A stretch of DNA of 64,000 nucleotides, taken from positions 124,001 through 188,000 of the forward strand of contig CAUEEP010000725.1 in NCBI GenBank assembly GCA_958450365.1, given 5' to 3'. The stretch's first letter is position 1, and every line of letters begins with the position of its first letter. Of the stretch, positions 11,201 through 22,799 are shown in pieces. Made by a program: the position numbers and the translations under genes. The notes beneath the pieces were generated by a model. That model saw only the letters and a program-made list of their open reading frames with translations. It ran no database searches and was not told the origin of the DNA. The stretch is from Mesorhabditis belari (Eukaryota > Nematoda > Chromadorea > Rhabditida > Rhabditidae).

Positions 11201-14200
11201 CAGTCTAATGGATCAGATCAGTCTTATGGAACAGATCAGTCTAATGGATCAGATCAGTCTAATGGATCAGATCAGTCTAATGGTCTAATGGATCAGATCA
11301 GCCTAATGGATCAGATCAGTCTTATGGAACAGATCAGTCTAATGGTCTAATGGATCAGATCAGCCTAATGGATCAGATCAGTCTTATGGAACAGATCAGT
11401 CTAATGGATCAGATCAGTCTAATGGATCAGATCAGTCTAATGGTCTAATGGATCAGATCAGCCTAATGGATCAGATCAGTCTAATGGTCTAATGGTTCAG
11501 ATCTAGCTTGGCTTAGTTAATCATGATTCAAAACCACTTGGATCACCTGAATTTTTAAAACAATGTTACTTTTTTCTTAAGTTATCTCTTTATTTACCCC
11601 ACTAAACTTTCAAGTAAAACCCTTTCAATCTGACACTTTTCCATAGAGCTTTTCTTAACAAAAAAACATTTTTGTTTAAAGCACATGACGCTATCTTGAA
11701 AAAAAGCGCTTTTGGCCTTTTTCTTGGATTCATTTGATATCATTTCAATATCTCTCTCAGGTAAAGAAAGGGATTTATTGAGGAAGAGAGAGGAGATTAC
11801 ACTTTTTGTTCATTATTTGAGGACATTAACCTGGGGTTTATGTGAGAAACATTGAACTCACTTGGGAAATCGTTTGGGAGCTCGAAAAATCTCATAAAAT
11901 GGTTTATTTGGTTCCTTATCTTTGCGATGAAATGGGTTTAAGTGTAACATTTGGAAAGGCTGGCTTTGGTTTGAGGTATTTTGATTTTGGAAATGTTAGC
12001 TAGCTAAATAGGATCTAACTTTGTCTAGTCCATTGTCAATTCAAGTGGCTCTTTGTGACAAATCTGTAGCCAGATCAGATCTCTTTGGGTTGGCAGTCTA
12101 GGATGTTCAAATCGAGGTCTAGGATGTTCAAATCGAGGTCTAGCATTCACAAACCAGATCAGAACTAGATTCAGGGACTTTTAAGCAAGCTATAGCCAGT
12201 CTGTAAGCCAAGTCAAGTTTCCGGAGCTGGTTCGGAGCTAGAGGGTCATCACTTTTTCTTGATTTCGATAGATGTGGACCTGGACCTTGCCTAAGTCATT
12301 GACAGTAACCTTTTTAAAGTTTTACCTGAAACGAATCATTATTCGTGTAAATATCTCCATAGAAGTATGACCATGCATAGAGAAAGAAATAACCAACAGA
12401 GAATAATAGGAAGAACGCTTGCACGAAGAGATGTGGAAAGAGAAGAGTTGATGTATCCGAGAGAATCCCACAGAACATCAACAATACCTGAATTCGAAAT
12501 GGATTGCTATGTTTTTCATTATTTTGATTTTCCTCCTTGAAAGTCCTTTTGTTGGGAAATGACCCTGACTAGTCGTCACTTTACATCCTCTGTTCCACAT
12601 GGCTGTTAGACAAAAAGAGGAAATGAAGAACCCCACGTAATGTTAGCTGGTGTTGAACTATAGATTTGGGTTCTTTTTAACCTGAATTGTTCAACAGAAT
12701 GGATAAAGTTTAAGTTTCTCTAAAAGTTTTTCCACAGAACATCAACAATACCTGAATTCTATGCTATTTGTTGTTTTTTGTTTATGAAAGTCTTTCAAGA
12801 AATTACCCTGGTTGTCACTTTACACCCTCTGTTCATTGCTGTTAGACAAAAAGGGGAAATGGCTCTCGCCACACGTACATCTTGTCTTTTGGTTTTGTTT
12901 CAATATCTGGGATGTTCAAATCGGGGCTTAGGATCCGATAACCAGATCTAGGAACTAGTATTAGCCATGACTAGATCTAGGAACTAGTATTAGCCATGAA
13001 TCAATCAAAAAACGATCCGATCAAGAACCGGAGCCTGGCCTAGTCAAAAATTGAATCAAATCAACTAGATCGATTTGATTTAACTGTATAACTGATACTT
13101 TACTAGTAACAGAGATTAGATATTAATATTCTACAAGAAAGCTGACCTCTCCCTCAATAGAATTACCAATGTAACTGTTTTTAACAAAACTTAGAAGTTT
13201 ACTTACACAAAGTTGCTCAAATTTACTTTAAAATGGTCATTCTCTTGCCTAATAAGCATTCTAAAGTACTAACACCAAAATGATCCAGTGTAAAGCGTTT
13301 TTGAAAGCATAATCAAAGCTTTAGCTTTGTATTAGTTCATTCCCTTAACAAATAGCTGATCAAAGTTCTACTCTAGAGAAAATATTAGCTTAACTAGTGC
13401 TGTCACTTCACTCATTTCAACTTTTTGCCAAGTTCTCTTTGAAACAAGATCTCTATACAAATCAAAATATCATTTTCTCAGTTTTTTGAGCTTTTGCTTT
13501 GCCTAACGGCTCAAAGTTCAGAGTTTTTTTTTCCCTTTCTTTTGCTGTAACTTATGATCAAAAAGCTTTTTGGCCTCTTTTTATTGAAACGATGATTGAA
13601 TGATTGCAGAAAAGAGGGAAAGTTTGATAAAAGGGTCTAGTTTCAAAAAAAACAATGATCCTGCATGAAAAGTTTCAATTTTTGCTAGATTTTGACTCAA
13701 TTTGAACTGAATTTGAACTGAATTTGGACTGAATTTGGACTCAATTTGAATTCAATTTGAACTCAATTAGAGTCTTTTTGTTGTAATCTGTTCTTTAGGT
13801 GAAATATCTTGATGTTAAACTTCAAAGAAACTCGATTTAAAGCCAGAGCATTGACAAAAACAAACGGATAAAATGATGAAGATCATCATTAAGGCAATGA
13901 TGTAATCGAAAACCAAAGTGATGTTAAAATGTCGAAATTTAAAGATGAGACAATCGCGAAGAAAGCTGAAATATTGGAATTTCTTGTTTTTCTTGTTTTT
14001 CTTATTTTACAAACTTTTTATAGCATTGATCCAATGTTCGACTTTTCCAGATGACTTGTTGAACAATGCTGACGAGAATTAGACTTGCTAGACATGTCTG
14101 AAATCTATTTTATTTGAAATAAGACTCAAATTGTTTAACTCCAGCTGTTTGTCCTATCAATTAGCTACTTTATTTTTGAAATTGACCTCAATAATTCCCA

Positions 14201-14993
14201 ATGTCACCGTTCCAAGCTTTACATTGCAACAATTGCAACAGGTTCGATACCTAAACTTATCAAATTTCACGGAAAAAACGCTTTTTAAAGGCTTTTTGAA
14301 ATAAACAATAAATCAATGGCAATAAAATAAATGAAATAATTCATCTTTTCTTATTTAAAGCAAACCAAACGTTGATCAGCTGATTTATTTATTTTCTCTA
14401 ATAGTAGTGCACCCTGAGCGTCGCCTAAATTCCTCGAAATCAAAATCAAACCGCTTATCAAAACCTATCGATGTGGGATCGGAAAATGTAGCTGACGATG
14501 AGATCTAGTGGGAGATTAGAGCGTTGAGCTTCTGCAAAAGCTTGGAAGCCGTAAATAGTCACCAACTCGGCAGGGTGCACTATTAGGGAATGCACCTTAA
14601 GGTTTGCCTAAATTCCTCGAAAACTCGAGAACCGCTTATCAAAACCTATCGATGTGGGGTCGGAAAATGTAGCTGACGATGAGATCTAGTGAGGGATTAG
14701 AGTGTTGAGCTTCTGTAAAAGCTTGGAAACCGTAAAATCGTCACCAGCTCGGCTCAGCGGGGTGCACTACTATTATAGAACATACGGTATACGAAAATTT
14801 CAAAAAGGACAAGATTTTCTGACCAAATCAATATATTTTCTAGATGCAACTAAGCTCATTATCAAATAACTAAGTGTAACTAACTCTAACCTCACTAAGT
14901 TAAACTTGAAAGTTAAGAATAATTTAAAATTGACACTCACTTATCAGGCGGTGTCCCTTCTCGCGCTGTCCGTCGCGCCTCAATCCGTAACAT
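8279..14993 (-). CDS. Four-TM protein with long disordered tail, unknown function
   Basis: Twelve minus-strand exons with matching phases: 14941-14993 (ATG at 14993), 13821-13965, 12326-12487, 10778-10885, 9518-9637, 9380-9475, 9148-9329, 9016-9092, 8844-8934, 8688-8755, 8471-8573 and 8279-8429 (stop TAA at 8279-8281). The product is 451 residues. Four hydrophobic segments lie at about 33-55 (DYIIALMMIFIILSVCF), 67-87 (VLLMFCGILSD...), 88-108 (AFFLLFSVGYFFLYAW) and 128-150 (MWLASLLLLLAAFQTYLF). A basic stretch follows (KIEAQRRRRESAF), then a Ser/Pro/Arg/His-rich C-terminal half with little predicted structure. Topology suggests a membrane protein with a long cytoplasmic tail. I do not recognise the family; it recalls tetraspan membrane proteins in layout only. 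Introns carry minisatellites, a MITE and a duplicated splice acceptor. An acceptor (CCTTTTTTAG) 28 nt upstream of the ATG could take a spliced leader or a 5' UTR exon. Confidence 0.8.
9695..9832. repeat. TTCTAGAACTAATTC-type minisatellite
   Basis: Tandem, slightly varied units built from CTTCTAGAACTAATT, lying in the intron between the 9518-9637 and 10778-10885 exons of the minus-strand gene. The unit contains the palindrome TTCTAGAA. Confidence 0.85.
9978..10150. mobile_element. Small MITE with TATATAGAG motifs
   Basis: The left edge CACTCGACTTTCTCTATAAC and the right edge (complement CAGTTGACTCTCTCTATAAC) form an imperfect inverted repeat. The interior repeats TTATATAGAG and CGCTATATAGAG in both orientations. 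It lies in an intron. The exact ends and target duplication are not clear, and the source family is uncertain; the ends resemble pogo/Tigger-type MITEs. Confidence 0.45.
11088..11507. repeat. GATCAGATCAGTCTAATG minisatellite
   Basis: About 420 bp of tandem units of roughly 18 bp (ATGGATCAGATCAGTCTA) with shorter and longer variants, some with higher-order blocks containing TCTTATGGAACAGATCAG. It sits in an intron of the minus-strand four-TM gene. Confidence 0.95.
12472..12865. repeat. Intronic duplication that copies a splice acceptor
   Basis: The segment from about 12472 to 12625 is repeated, diverged, at about 12735-12865. Shared landmarks are CACAGAACATCAACAATACC, TGAATTC and GCTGTTAGACAAAAA. 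On the minus strand the shared part covers the acceptor (GAATTCAG) and the first 20 bases of the 12326-12487 exon, so the second copy is a decoy acceptor upstream of the real one. Confidence 0.7.
14395..14785. mobile_element. Two abutting MITEs, GTGCACC palindrome family
   Basis: Two units of about 190 bp in direct tandem. Each runs from a left edge like CTCTAATAGTAGTGCACC through ACCTATCGATGTGGGGTCGG and GACGATGAGATCTAGTG to a right edge like CGGGGTGCACTACTATTA. The edges are inverted repeats. Related copies lie at 24826-25457 and 31942-32275, where some edges read ACCGTATTTTCTCTAATAGT. Non-coding. Confidence 0.75.
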
Positions 14994-15082
14994 CACCGGG
15001 ACATTTGTTAAGAAATCACTGCTAAAAAAGGACTCTAAAGAATAGTTGAATGAAGATCAGTGAAATGTTTTGATGATTTGTT

Positions 15083-15172
15083 ATCTGAAAGTTAACAGTA
15101 CAAAGTTAACAGTACAAAGTCAACAGTACAAAGCTAACAGTACAAAGTTAACAGTACAAAGTTAACAGTACT
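15083..15172. repeat. AGTTAACAGTACAA minisatellite
   Basis: Six or so tandem units of about 15 bp built on AGTTAACAGTACAA with single-base variants (GTCAACAG, GCTAACAG). Confidence 0.9.
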
Positions 15173-15571
15173 AAATTGCTTCTAAAAACATTGATATATT
15201 GAATCAGGAAAGTGTGTACGATTACAACGGAACCAAGAGGCAATTTGTGAATCGTTGTAAGTGGTGGTAGGTTATTTATTTCTCAAGAAAGAGAGAATTG
15301 AGCGTGACTAGAAAAAGAGGGGAAAAGTGGAGAAAGGAGCAAGAGGATTGAATGTAAGAATGTTTGAGAGAGAAGATTGAGAAGGGACAAAGGGGGGGGA
15401 ATTGATTGAAAACAATGATTGGATATAGGGAAAGCGATAAGTAACTAGCGATAAGCTCTAAGAACAAAACTATCAAACAATTTGAAAGCATTTTTTAAAG
15501 TTCAAATATTGTACATAAAAACCTTTAAATTAGTAAAAAAATTCTAATCTTCTTTGCTAGAAAAGAAAAAT

Positions 15572-15652
15572 TTTGGTTGAAGCGGATCCGAACCCGCGAG
15601 GGAAAGATTCCAAGCCGCGCACACTACCCAATAGGCCATCTGGACATATGGG
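15572..15652 (-). tRNA. tRNA-like sequence (pseudo-tRNA or SINE head)
   Basis: On the minus strand an A-box-like GATGGCCTATTGGGTAGTG is followed about 40 bases later by a strong T-arm, GCGGGTTCGGATCCGC, whose loop matches the B box (GGTTCGGATCC). The acceptor stem does not pair well, so I would not call a working tRNA. It is one of about ten such sequences in the window. Confidence 0.5.
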
Positions 15653-16033
15653 AAGGCTGACGAGGGAAGGCTTATATCATCACGCTCCGAAAACTTCTTG
15701 CAAAAGTATTTTTACAATAGTATTTTAAATAGTCCATTGGACTGATTTTAAATCTAGGTTTTGCTCAGAATTTTGCGTAGAATCCGATGCACTAGATCTC
15801 GTAGCTTGACTCGATGCTAAGTTCAAACAATTCTCGAGTTAGATGATCTCACACTCACTAGGAAACTGCTGCAACTCAGCATTGATTTAGAATATTAGAT
15901 CTAGGGCAAAAATGCCGCCTTGTAATTCTAAAGGATACATGTTTTTTAATTTTACTCCATAGCATCCAGTTTTCGAGAGAAATGCTTTTAAAGTTTGGGA
16001 AAACGACGCCGCCGCGGTATAGCGCTAAATTAC

Positions 16034-16118
16034 TTCCATCCGAATAGTGGCCGGATGATTTAAAGGATAGAGTTAAAGGATTGCCCCGCTTCTCCCTAGT
16101 TCGAATCCCCTTGCTGTC
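16034..16118 (+). tRNA. tRNA-like sequence (degenerate)
   Basis: An A-box-like GTGGCCGGATGATTTAAAGG and a B-box-like AGTTCGAATCCCC lie at roughly tRNA spacing. The anticodon arm and acceptor stem are not convincing. Probably a tRNA pseudogene or a tRNA-derived SINE. Confidence 0.4.
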
Positions 16119-17373
16119 AAACCTTTTTGCTTAACCACTAAACTACTAAAATGATTTTTAGGTGTTTTAAAGTATCTATAAACAGTAAGAAGCTAGCTAG
16201 AGATCTTGGAAATCGAAAAAAAGCTGAAAACAAGAACTTAAAGCCTGGCAAGAGCTGAGAAGAGTCAGCTATTGCTGTTTGTAGGCTTAGTTAGAGAGTA
16301 GACTTCAGGGTTTTGGTGGCTAGGGTTCAAAAAAACCGGTGGGTAATTAGAACAATAAGGCTAAGCTAAAACATAAAAACATTGACAAAAAGTGGCATTG
16401 AAATAAAGATTTGGGGGAAAGCAATGATTAGAGATTTGTGAAGGAGAGAAATAGAAAAAAAGAAGAACATGTGACGCCTATTTGTCGGGAGATTCATTTA
16501 GTCATTGGTGGCTTCTATTCTTTTAAAGAATCTCAAACTTATTTGTTTATTAGTATGCTTTGTTGAGTTATTGTTAAGATTTAAGAAAATTTGAATCAAC
16601 TTTCTTCACTTGTTTTTTATTAGATTGAAATTTAAAATTAATTAAGCTGTCAGTACCAGAAATGAATCAAAAAGAGAAGAAAAAGATGAAAAAATGTCTT
16701 TAAAAGTGATTCAGAATGAAATGATAGGATTGAAATTGAAAATAAGATTGAAATAAAGATCATAAAGATGTAAATAGAAGTTAGATTATGGATTTTTCTC
16801 TAAATAACAAGATCTAAAAATAATCGTCTCATTAAGTAAAGAAAAGGGGAAACAGGGGGTGATCATGAGGTGAATGAGTACATAAACATTTATCGTAAAT
16901 AAAACAAAAGCATTAGTAGATTTACCGAGTGGAAAGGTGATAAACAACACTGAGAAATATATTCTGATTTGTTTTAGAGTTGACTTTGAAAGTATAAAAA
17001 GATGAAACACGTACTTGAATCTGCGCTAAGGATCAATCAGATTCAGAAATCTTTCAGTTAGATTAGTCAGATCGCTTTCAAATGATAGATAACAAGTAGG
17101 TTTGATTCGAATGATTCAAATGATTTGATTAACCAATAAGAAAATCTATACAAAACTCTCAAATTTGATCGCTTTCTTCTCTAATTTTGACAGAATGCAG
17201 AATTTGTATAAAAACTATAGCCAAAAACAGAGCAAAGATTGATTTCTATCCATAAAAATTGGTTTAAAAAATTGATTTGAGCATAAGGACGCCTAAGAGG
17301 GGAAAGTTCAATCGCTGATTCACTTTGAGTATTTCAGAAGGGAAGCTTTTTATACCAGACATTGGTACATTCA

Positions 17374-17830
17374 CCGATTCACCACGTACACGATCACAAA
17401 CTGCTTCCACATTTCTCTATCCCTTGCTATTGTCATCCAGTGTTTCCTATCTTCGTTGTTCCTGGTTCGAAGTCTTCGACTTGCTTTTGCTGGTGGTGAT
17501 TGTACTCTAGCCATCCTTTCTCTGACCGTCTCTGCCACTCTTGTGCTCCACCTCGTTGCTGGTCTTCCGATGGGCCTCTTCTGGTCCCGTGATAGCCACT
17601 CTGTGATCGTCCATCGTTCATCTGTCGTCTGTTCTTCTGGCTACGTGGCCGGCCCATCTGAGTCTTTTTCTCTCGATCATTTCCACTGGATCTCTGAGTC
17701 CCGAGAGCTCTCGCCGCGATTTACATTGAGATTTCTCTTTCACTCTTTTGCTTCCTCAAAAAGAAGATATTCAGCTGTAAATTTGTACCCAGGATCCCAA
17801 TTTACCGAATTTCCGGCATCCGCGGATTGA
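17374..17830 (-). mobile_element. Non-LTR retrotransposon (LINE) 3' coding fragment
   Basis: Read on the minus strand it gives LRDPVEMIERKRLRWAGHVA then RRTDDR, and, after a frame shift of a few bases, WTITEWLSRDQKRPIGRPAT-RW, ending with HWMTIARDREMWKQFV and a stop near 17372. The RWAGHVAR...GRP-TRW...W---ARDR--W pattern is the standard C-terminal end of endonuclease/reverse-transcriptase LINE proteins. The reverse transcriptase core is absent, and the frame shift makes this a 5'-truncated dead copy. Confidence 0.8.
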
Positions 17831-17923
17831 TTGGAGCGATTATTGTGCTTACATCGGATTTAATCATAAACTTTTAGATAGATTTGAAAACTTATCAGCA
17901 ATCTTGGAGAGAAGATTGCAGCT

Positions 17924-18030
17924 TTGAGTTTTGCAGCTTTGAGTTTTGCAGCTTTGAGTTTTGCAGCTTTGAGTTTTGCAGCTTTGAGTTTTGCAGCTTT
18001 GAGTTTTGCAGCTTTGAGTTTTGCAGCTTT
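17924..18030. repeat. 15-bp minisatellite GCAGCTTTGAGTTTT
   Basis: About seven nearly perfect tandem units of GCAGCTTTGAGTTTT. The low variation suggests recent expansion. Confidence 0.95.
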
Positions 18031-19227
18031 CAAATCCTTGTATCTTAAAGTAAAGTTGTATGAATATCCTTTATGTCTAGTAATTTGAGCAATTTAAGCC
18101 TAGTCAAGCCTTTCTCTTAGCTAAAACCTTTCTAATCAAAGATCACTCTAATAAAAACTCTTTCAAGAAGATAAATGATATCAAGATGAGAAAAAGTGTG
18201 AATGTTTGATCAGCTCAAGCACAGCTTGAGATCTGATTGGGAGCTGATTTCTATTTTTAGCTCACCAACTGACTAGAAAGTGTGAGGGTTGCGTCAATCT
18301 TTTCTTTCTTTGCGAAAATGAGATAGGTTTTTGTTTCGTTTGAAAGCTGAAATCCAACGAAATTCAATCTTTTTAAGCAAAAGTTTTGTTTTTTTAGGGA
18401 AAACCGGAAATTTGGAAGAAAATTGGCAAGTTTCTATTGAAATTTTAGCCAATTGGCCAATCTAAAGGTCAAAATTTAAATGTCAAAGCATTCACAGCCT
18501 TACCGAAAATTTAACTATATTAAAATAATCAAATATAAAGATAATTTTGAGTATTTTCAAGTGAAGTTTTAGTATTTGAGATGTTCTTTTTTTATTTATC
18601 TTTTCTAGAAAGAAAATTGTTGATTGATTTGTAAGAATTCTATATTAGATAACTTTAGATTAACTTTAGATTAACTTAGATAACAACTTAGATAACTTAA
18701 AAATAACAAAATGAAGATCAAAGTTTTAATTTATAAATAGAAGAAAAGAGAATTGAAAAGGATTCAAAGCTGGACTTTGTTTAAGTCAAAATTAGACAAA
18801 GTCACGCAATTTTCTAGTTAAATGAAGACTACGTTCTCTAGTTTTGAAGTTTAAAAAGAAAATTTGAAAGTAAATTGGTTGAAATTGGTTGAAAGAAAGA
18901 AAACTAAACTTTATAAGAAAGCTGAACAACTAGACAACAGTTGGAAGATTTGAGGAAATGGAAAGGAAATTGAGAAAGCAAAGGAATGGATGACAAGGGA
19001 AATGGAAAGGAGAAAGGAGTCCAACTCTTCTCCTCTTTTGCCCCAAAATGAAAGATGGATTGTAACACAAACATGCTGTTCAACAAGGGGAAAGATACAC
19101 GAAATCATTGGGAAAAGTCATAAGGTTAAATCTCTAAAGAAATTCTCAAAATAAGCAATTCTTACAGCATTGAGTCAGCTATTTTCTTTACATCAGTTTA
19201 AATTTTCGGCTAATCAAAAGGAAAATT

Positions 19228-19294
19228 GGATGTATAACCGACAAGTACCAATAATAATAATAATAATAAGCTACTTGTCGGTTATACATCCACA
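19228..19294. repeat. Hairpin with AAT-repeat loop
   Basis: TGGATGTATAACCGACAAGT on the left is matched by its complement ACTTGTCGGTTATACATCCA on the right, with an AATAATAAT loop between. The related TGGATTTATAACCGAAAAGT is at about 19479. This may be a very small foldback element. Confidence 0.75.
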
Positions 19295-19593
19295 AAGACT
19301 CATCTCGGTTAAGCATCTCCATCCGAGTCTTCTTGGTTATCGATTTTCGTTCGACTCATCGACTGATCGACTTTAGACAAGCAGTCTACTTCACTGAACA
19401 AATCACTGAACTGAACAATCACTGAACAATCACCCCTCACATCTTGTCAGCTTCTTGCTTAACCGAGTTGAATCTCTGTGGATTTATAACCGAAAAGTAC
19501 CGGAAAATTAGCAGATTTGTTAAGTTTACCAAGAAAAACTAGACTTAATTGAGATTTTTAACTATACTTAAGCCTTAAGCTTAAACAATTCGT

Positions 19594-19660
19594 TAAGGAG
19601 AAAACGAAGAAAACGAAGAAAACGAAGAAAACGAAGAAAACGAAAACAAAACGAGAAAAC
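19594..19660. repeat. GAAAACGAA minisatellite
   Basis: Tandem GAAAACGAA / GAGAAAACGAA units directly upstream of the foldback element at 19684. Confidence 0.9.
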
Positions 19661-19683
19661 GAAGATTTCAGGAGAAGAATATA

Positions 19684-20223
19684 CAGGGTGACCAAGAATT
19701 ACCGCAACAACTTTTTGGAAAAGTATCTGGGAAATGTCGAATTTATTTCAAAAGTGGCAAGTGTTATACAGAGAATTATAGGCCTAATTCTCGGCAACAT
19801 TTATCTACCAAAAACATCCTGATTGGACTTATACAACTCATTTAACAAGCGCTTGAATGAGCGCTAGTCGACATCTCTCCGGCGAATCTGTCATTTGGCC
19901 ACTTTTCTACATTATTTTGGTTATGCCAGTCCAGTCAAAACATTTAAGTGTGATTCCTAATGTTATTAAGTGATATTAAACGCTATTGGCAAGTGTTATA
20001 ATGACAATGAAAATGACAGATTCGCCGGAGAGATGTCGACTAGCGCTCATTCAAGCGCTTGTTAAATGAGTTGTAGAAGTCCAATCGGGATGTTTTTGGT
20101 AGATAAATGTTGCCGAGAATTAGGGCTACAATTCTCTGAATAACACTTGCCACTTTTAAAATAAATTAGGCATTTCCCAGATACTTTTCCAAAAAATTGT
20201 TGCGGTAATTCTTGGTCACCCTG
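19684..20223. mobile_element. Long-arm foldback element, CAGGGTGACC ends
   Basis: Ends are CAGGGTGACCAAGAATTACC and its complement, with TA flanks (19682-19683, 20224-20225). Complementarity continues for about 230 bp on each side (shared GCGCTTGAATGAGCGCTAGT and GACATCTCTCCGGCGAATCT), leaving a short central spacer. No coding sequence. The CAGGGTG tip resembles that of the mariner-like element at 33559, so it may be mobilised by a related transposase. Confidence 0.85.
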
Positions 20224-22075
20224 TACTTTAATCTTGACTCTAAGAGAGAAAAAAGAAGCTGAAAGAAAAGATTAATTTTTATTATTATCATGAAAGATGT
20301 AAACCTTATCTAATTTTTGTAATAAAATCATGTTTATCTCGAAAAAAACGAAAAAAAACGTTGATCACAAGAAACTTTATTGAAAACAAAGTTTTTTTTG
20401 TTTAGAGAAATGTTCTTATTTTCAGCAACTGTTGTTTTTCGAATTGGCTTTTGATGGAAATCAATTCTCAATTCTTTTCTTTTCAGTTTGATTTTGAAAT
20501 TGGTAGATGTAGTTTTGAAAATCCAGCGTTAAAGTCAAGTTTATTTTTTTTATTTTTACTTTTGTTGTTCTTTATGAATGAAAAATTGTGTTTACTTGAT
20601 AGATTTGATGAAAAAAAATAGGAAATAGAATAGATTAAATAAAGAGATTCATTTTTTAAAGCTTATTTTCTTATTAGCAAGCTTTGTATAAGACTATTAA
20701 TGTCATTTCATCTTCACAATAATATTCTAAACCTAAAATCTTTAGGTTTAGAAGATTCTCTGAAGTCTAAAAACTTCAAATATCTTTTTTTTTGTAATCA
20801 AATGTTCTAAAATCGAGTTTTCTGAAGCTATAAAGTGTTCTGATCCAAGGTAAAGTCATTTTGACTTTTGACTTTGGTATTTTACCTTGACTTCGTGAAA
20901 TAAAGGTCCTTAAGGACTTTGGTTTTAAGAATTCTACTAAAGCAGTCATGATCAACTTGCTAAAACCCTGTATCTTAATCCGGAGCTTCAATCTTTAATC
21001 AAGGGTTCAATCTTGCGGTTCTTTTCTTGGTTTTTGGTTGGTTTCTTGGTTGGTTAGTACTTTTTTTACTTTTTTTTGGTTGGTTTCTTGGTTGGTTAGT
21101 TCTTTTTTTCTTTTTTAAAGCAATTCAAAAAGCTCAACTAAGAGTTGGGCAATCAGTTGGGCAATCAGTTGGGCAATCAAAAGTCAAAAAGACAAAAAGC
21201 TTATAGCTTAATCTCTATGAAGTCTAAAAACTTCAAATATCTTTTTTTTGTAAACAAATATTCTAAAATCGAGTATTCTGAAGCTATAAAATGTTCTGAT
21301 GCAAAGTAAAGCCAAAATACCTTGACTTCGTGAAATAAACGCTGTCAAGAAATAGATTTTGAGAATTCCATTAAAGTAGTCTTGGCTGACTTGCTAAAAC
21401 CCTGTATCTTAATCTGGAGGTCAAGGGTTCAATCTTGCGGTTCTTTTTTTGCTTTTTGGTTGGTTTCTTGGTTGGTTTCTTGGTTAGCTAGTTCTTTTTT
21501 TCTTTTTTTTAAAGCAACTCAAAAAGCTCAACTCTTAAATCAAAAGTCAAAAAGACAAAAAGCTTATAGTTTTCAAAGGTTTGCTTTGATTGCAAATAAA
21601 CAAGTTTATTTGACCGATTTATGACAAAGCCTGACTTTTCTTGATTCAGGACTGATCTTATAGAAGACAAACAAGCTTAAAAGTTTTGTCTCTTATAGAA
21701 GACTTTAAATCCAGATCTAGGATCAAAGTCATTCCTCCTTTTTTTATGAACTTTGAAAAGATCTTGTGCTGAATGAAAAGAAGAAGAAGAAGAACTGATA
21801 TCAGAATAAAAGGAAGATGGAAGAAAGAAAGAAAGGAAGAAGGGAAGAAAGGAAGAAAAAGAATGAAAAAGATAAGCTCTATCTATTGGAGAGTGGAAAT
21901 GACCCTCTTCATTTAGATTTCCCCTCAAAACAAGACTCCCACCCTCACTTTATGGATGGAAAGCTTTTAGAATAAACAAGGATCTTTAGATCTTTAAATC
22001 TCTAGATTTTTTGGCTTTCTTTATTCAATTTTATCTGTAAACTTTATAAATTAAGACTAGTTTTTGAGTTTTTTC
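20224..22075. other. Intergenic with an internal duplication
   Basis: No gene recognised. A segment of about 430 bp (about 20755-21190) is repeated, diverged, at about 21210-21565. Shared landmarks are AACTTCAAATATC, CCTTGACTTCGTGAAATAAA, GGGTTCAATCTTGCGGTTCT and TTGGTTGGTTTCTTGGTTGG. The GGGTTCAATC phrase is B-box-like, so a tRNA-derived origin is possible but weak. Confidence 0.5.
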
Positions 22076-22661
22076 GAGGCAGGCTAATTTCCGCCATTTT
22101 ATTTGCGCAACAGGGTCATTTGCGCAAGTACATTTGCGCAACTTTTCATTTGCGCAACTTTTTTTGCGCAAGAGGGTCATTTGCGCAACTTTTTTGACGT
22201 TTTTAAGGAACTGGCGCGAAAGCAGAGCGGTGCGCTTTCTAAAGCGTGGATGCGCTACCGTACCGCGCACAAAAATTCTCTTTTTTCATTCTTTTCATTT
22301 TCCTTTATTCCATGGTGGGATCGGAAACTTTGTCCGGCTTTTATGGCGAGTCCCGCTAATGCGGAGGCGCAAATGGACCTGACCAGCGAAATTTGCATTT
22401 AGGTTCAGGAATCAGGTTAGCCTAGGAGCCACGTGGTTCTAGGGTGCAGAGTCATAGCCCAGGAAAATATCGGGGCCACATTGTTATTCATAAAGTTTTT
22501 GAAATTTTTCACGGCTAAAACCATTTTCATTCGATTCAGCGTGTTGGAAAACCTAGAAAATAAAAAACTTGCTCGTTCAATGCAAATTTCTTTGGCCACG
22601 CCCATTTGCGCTCCCGACTAGTATAGCAGCTTATTTTATTTTAGGGCTCTTTCATCAACAC

Positions 22662-22798
22662 CTCGCTCCAACAGCTCCAACGCTCCAACAGCTCCAACGC
22701 TCCAACAGCTCCAACGCTCCAACAGCTCCAACGCTCCAACAGCTCCAACGCTCCAACAGCTCCAACGCTCCAACAGCTCCAACGCTCCAACAGCTCCA
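22662..22798. repeat. 18-bp minisatellite GCTCCAACGCTCCAACA
   Basis: About seven to eight units of GCTCCAACGCTCCAACA plus one base, near perfect, directly before the FLYWCH exon of the MULE-like element. It is open in frames on both strands because the unit contains no stop. Confidence 0.95.
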
Positions 22799-22799
22799 A

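Larger units (their letters stand above)
14994..17373. other. Intergenic, mostly no recognised feature
   Basis: Probable upstream region of the minus-strand four-TM gene. It holds a small minisatellite (15083-15172) and two tRNA-like sequences, listed separately. Open frames on the minus strand at 15276-15491 and 16786-17010 are AT-rich, without splice context or recognisable motifs, and I do not call them. Confidence 0.4.
17831..19683. other. Intergenic, AT-rich with small repeats
   Basis: No gene recognised. It contains a 15-bp minisatellite (17924-18030), a strong hairpin (19228-19294) and a GAAAACGAA run (19594-19660), listed separately. Minus-strand frames at 18904-19108 are low-complexity and overlapping; not called. 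Confidence 0.4.

Noticed and set aside
11088..11507. CRISPR-like regular repeats
   Set aside because: Units are directly tandem without unique spacers and the genome is eukaryotic; it is a minisatellite.
15276..15491. 71-codon hydrophobic minus-strand frame
   Set aside because: The opposite strand is purine-rich low-complexity DNA, which gives spurious Leu/Phe/Ser frames; no splice context.
17456..17830. 124-codon plus-strand frame
   Set aside because: The complementary strand encodes a recognisable LINE C-terminus; this frame is its shadow.
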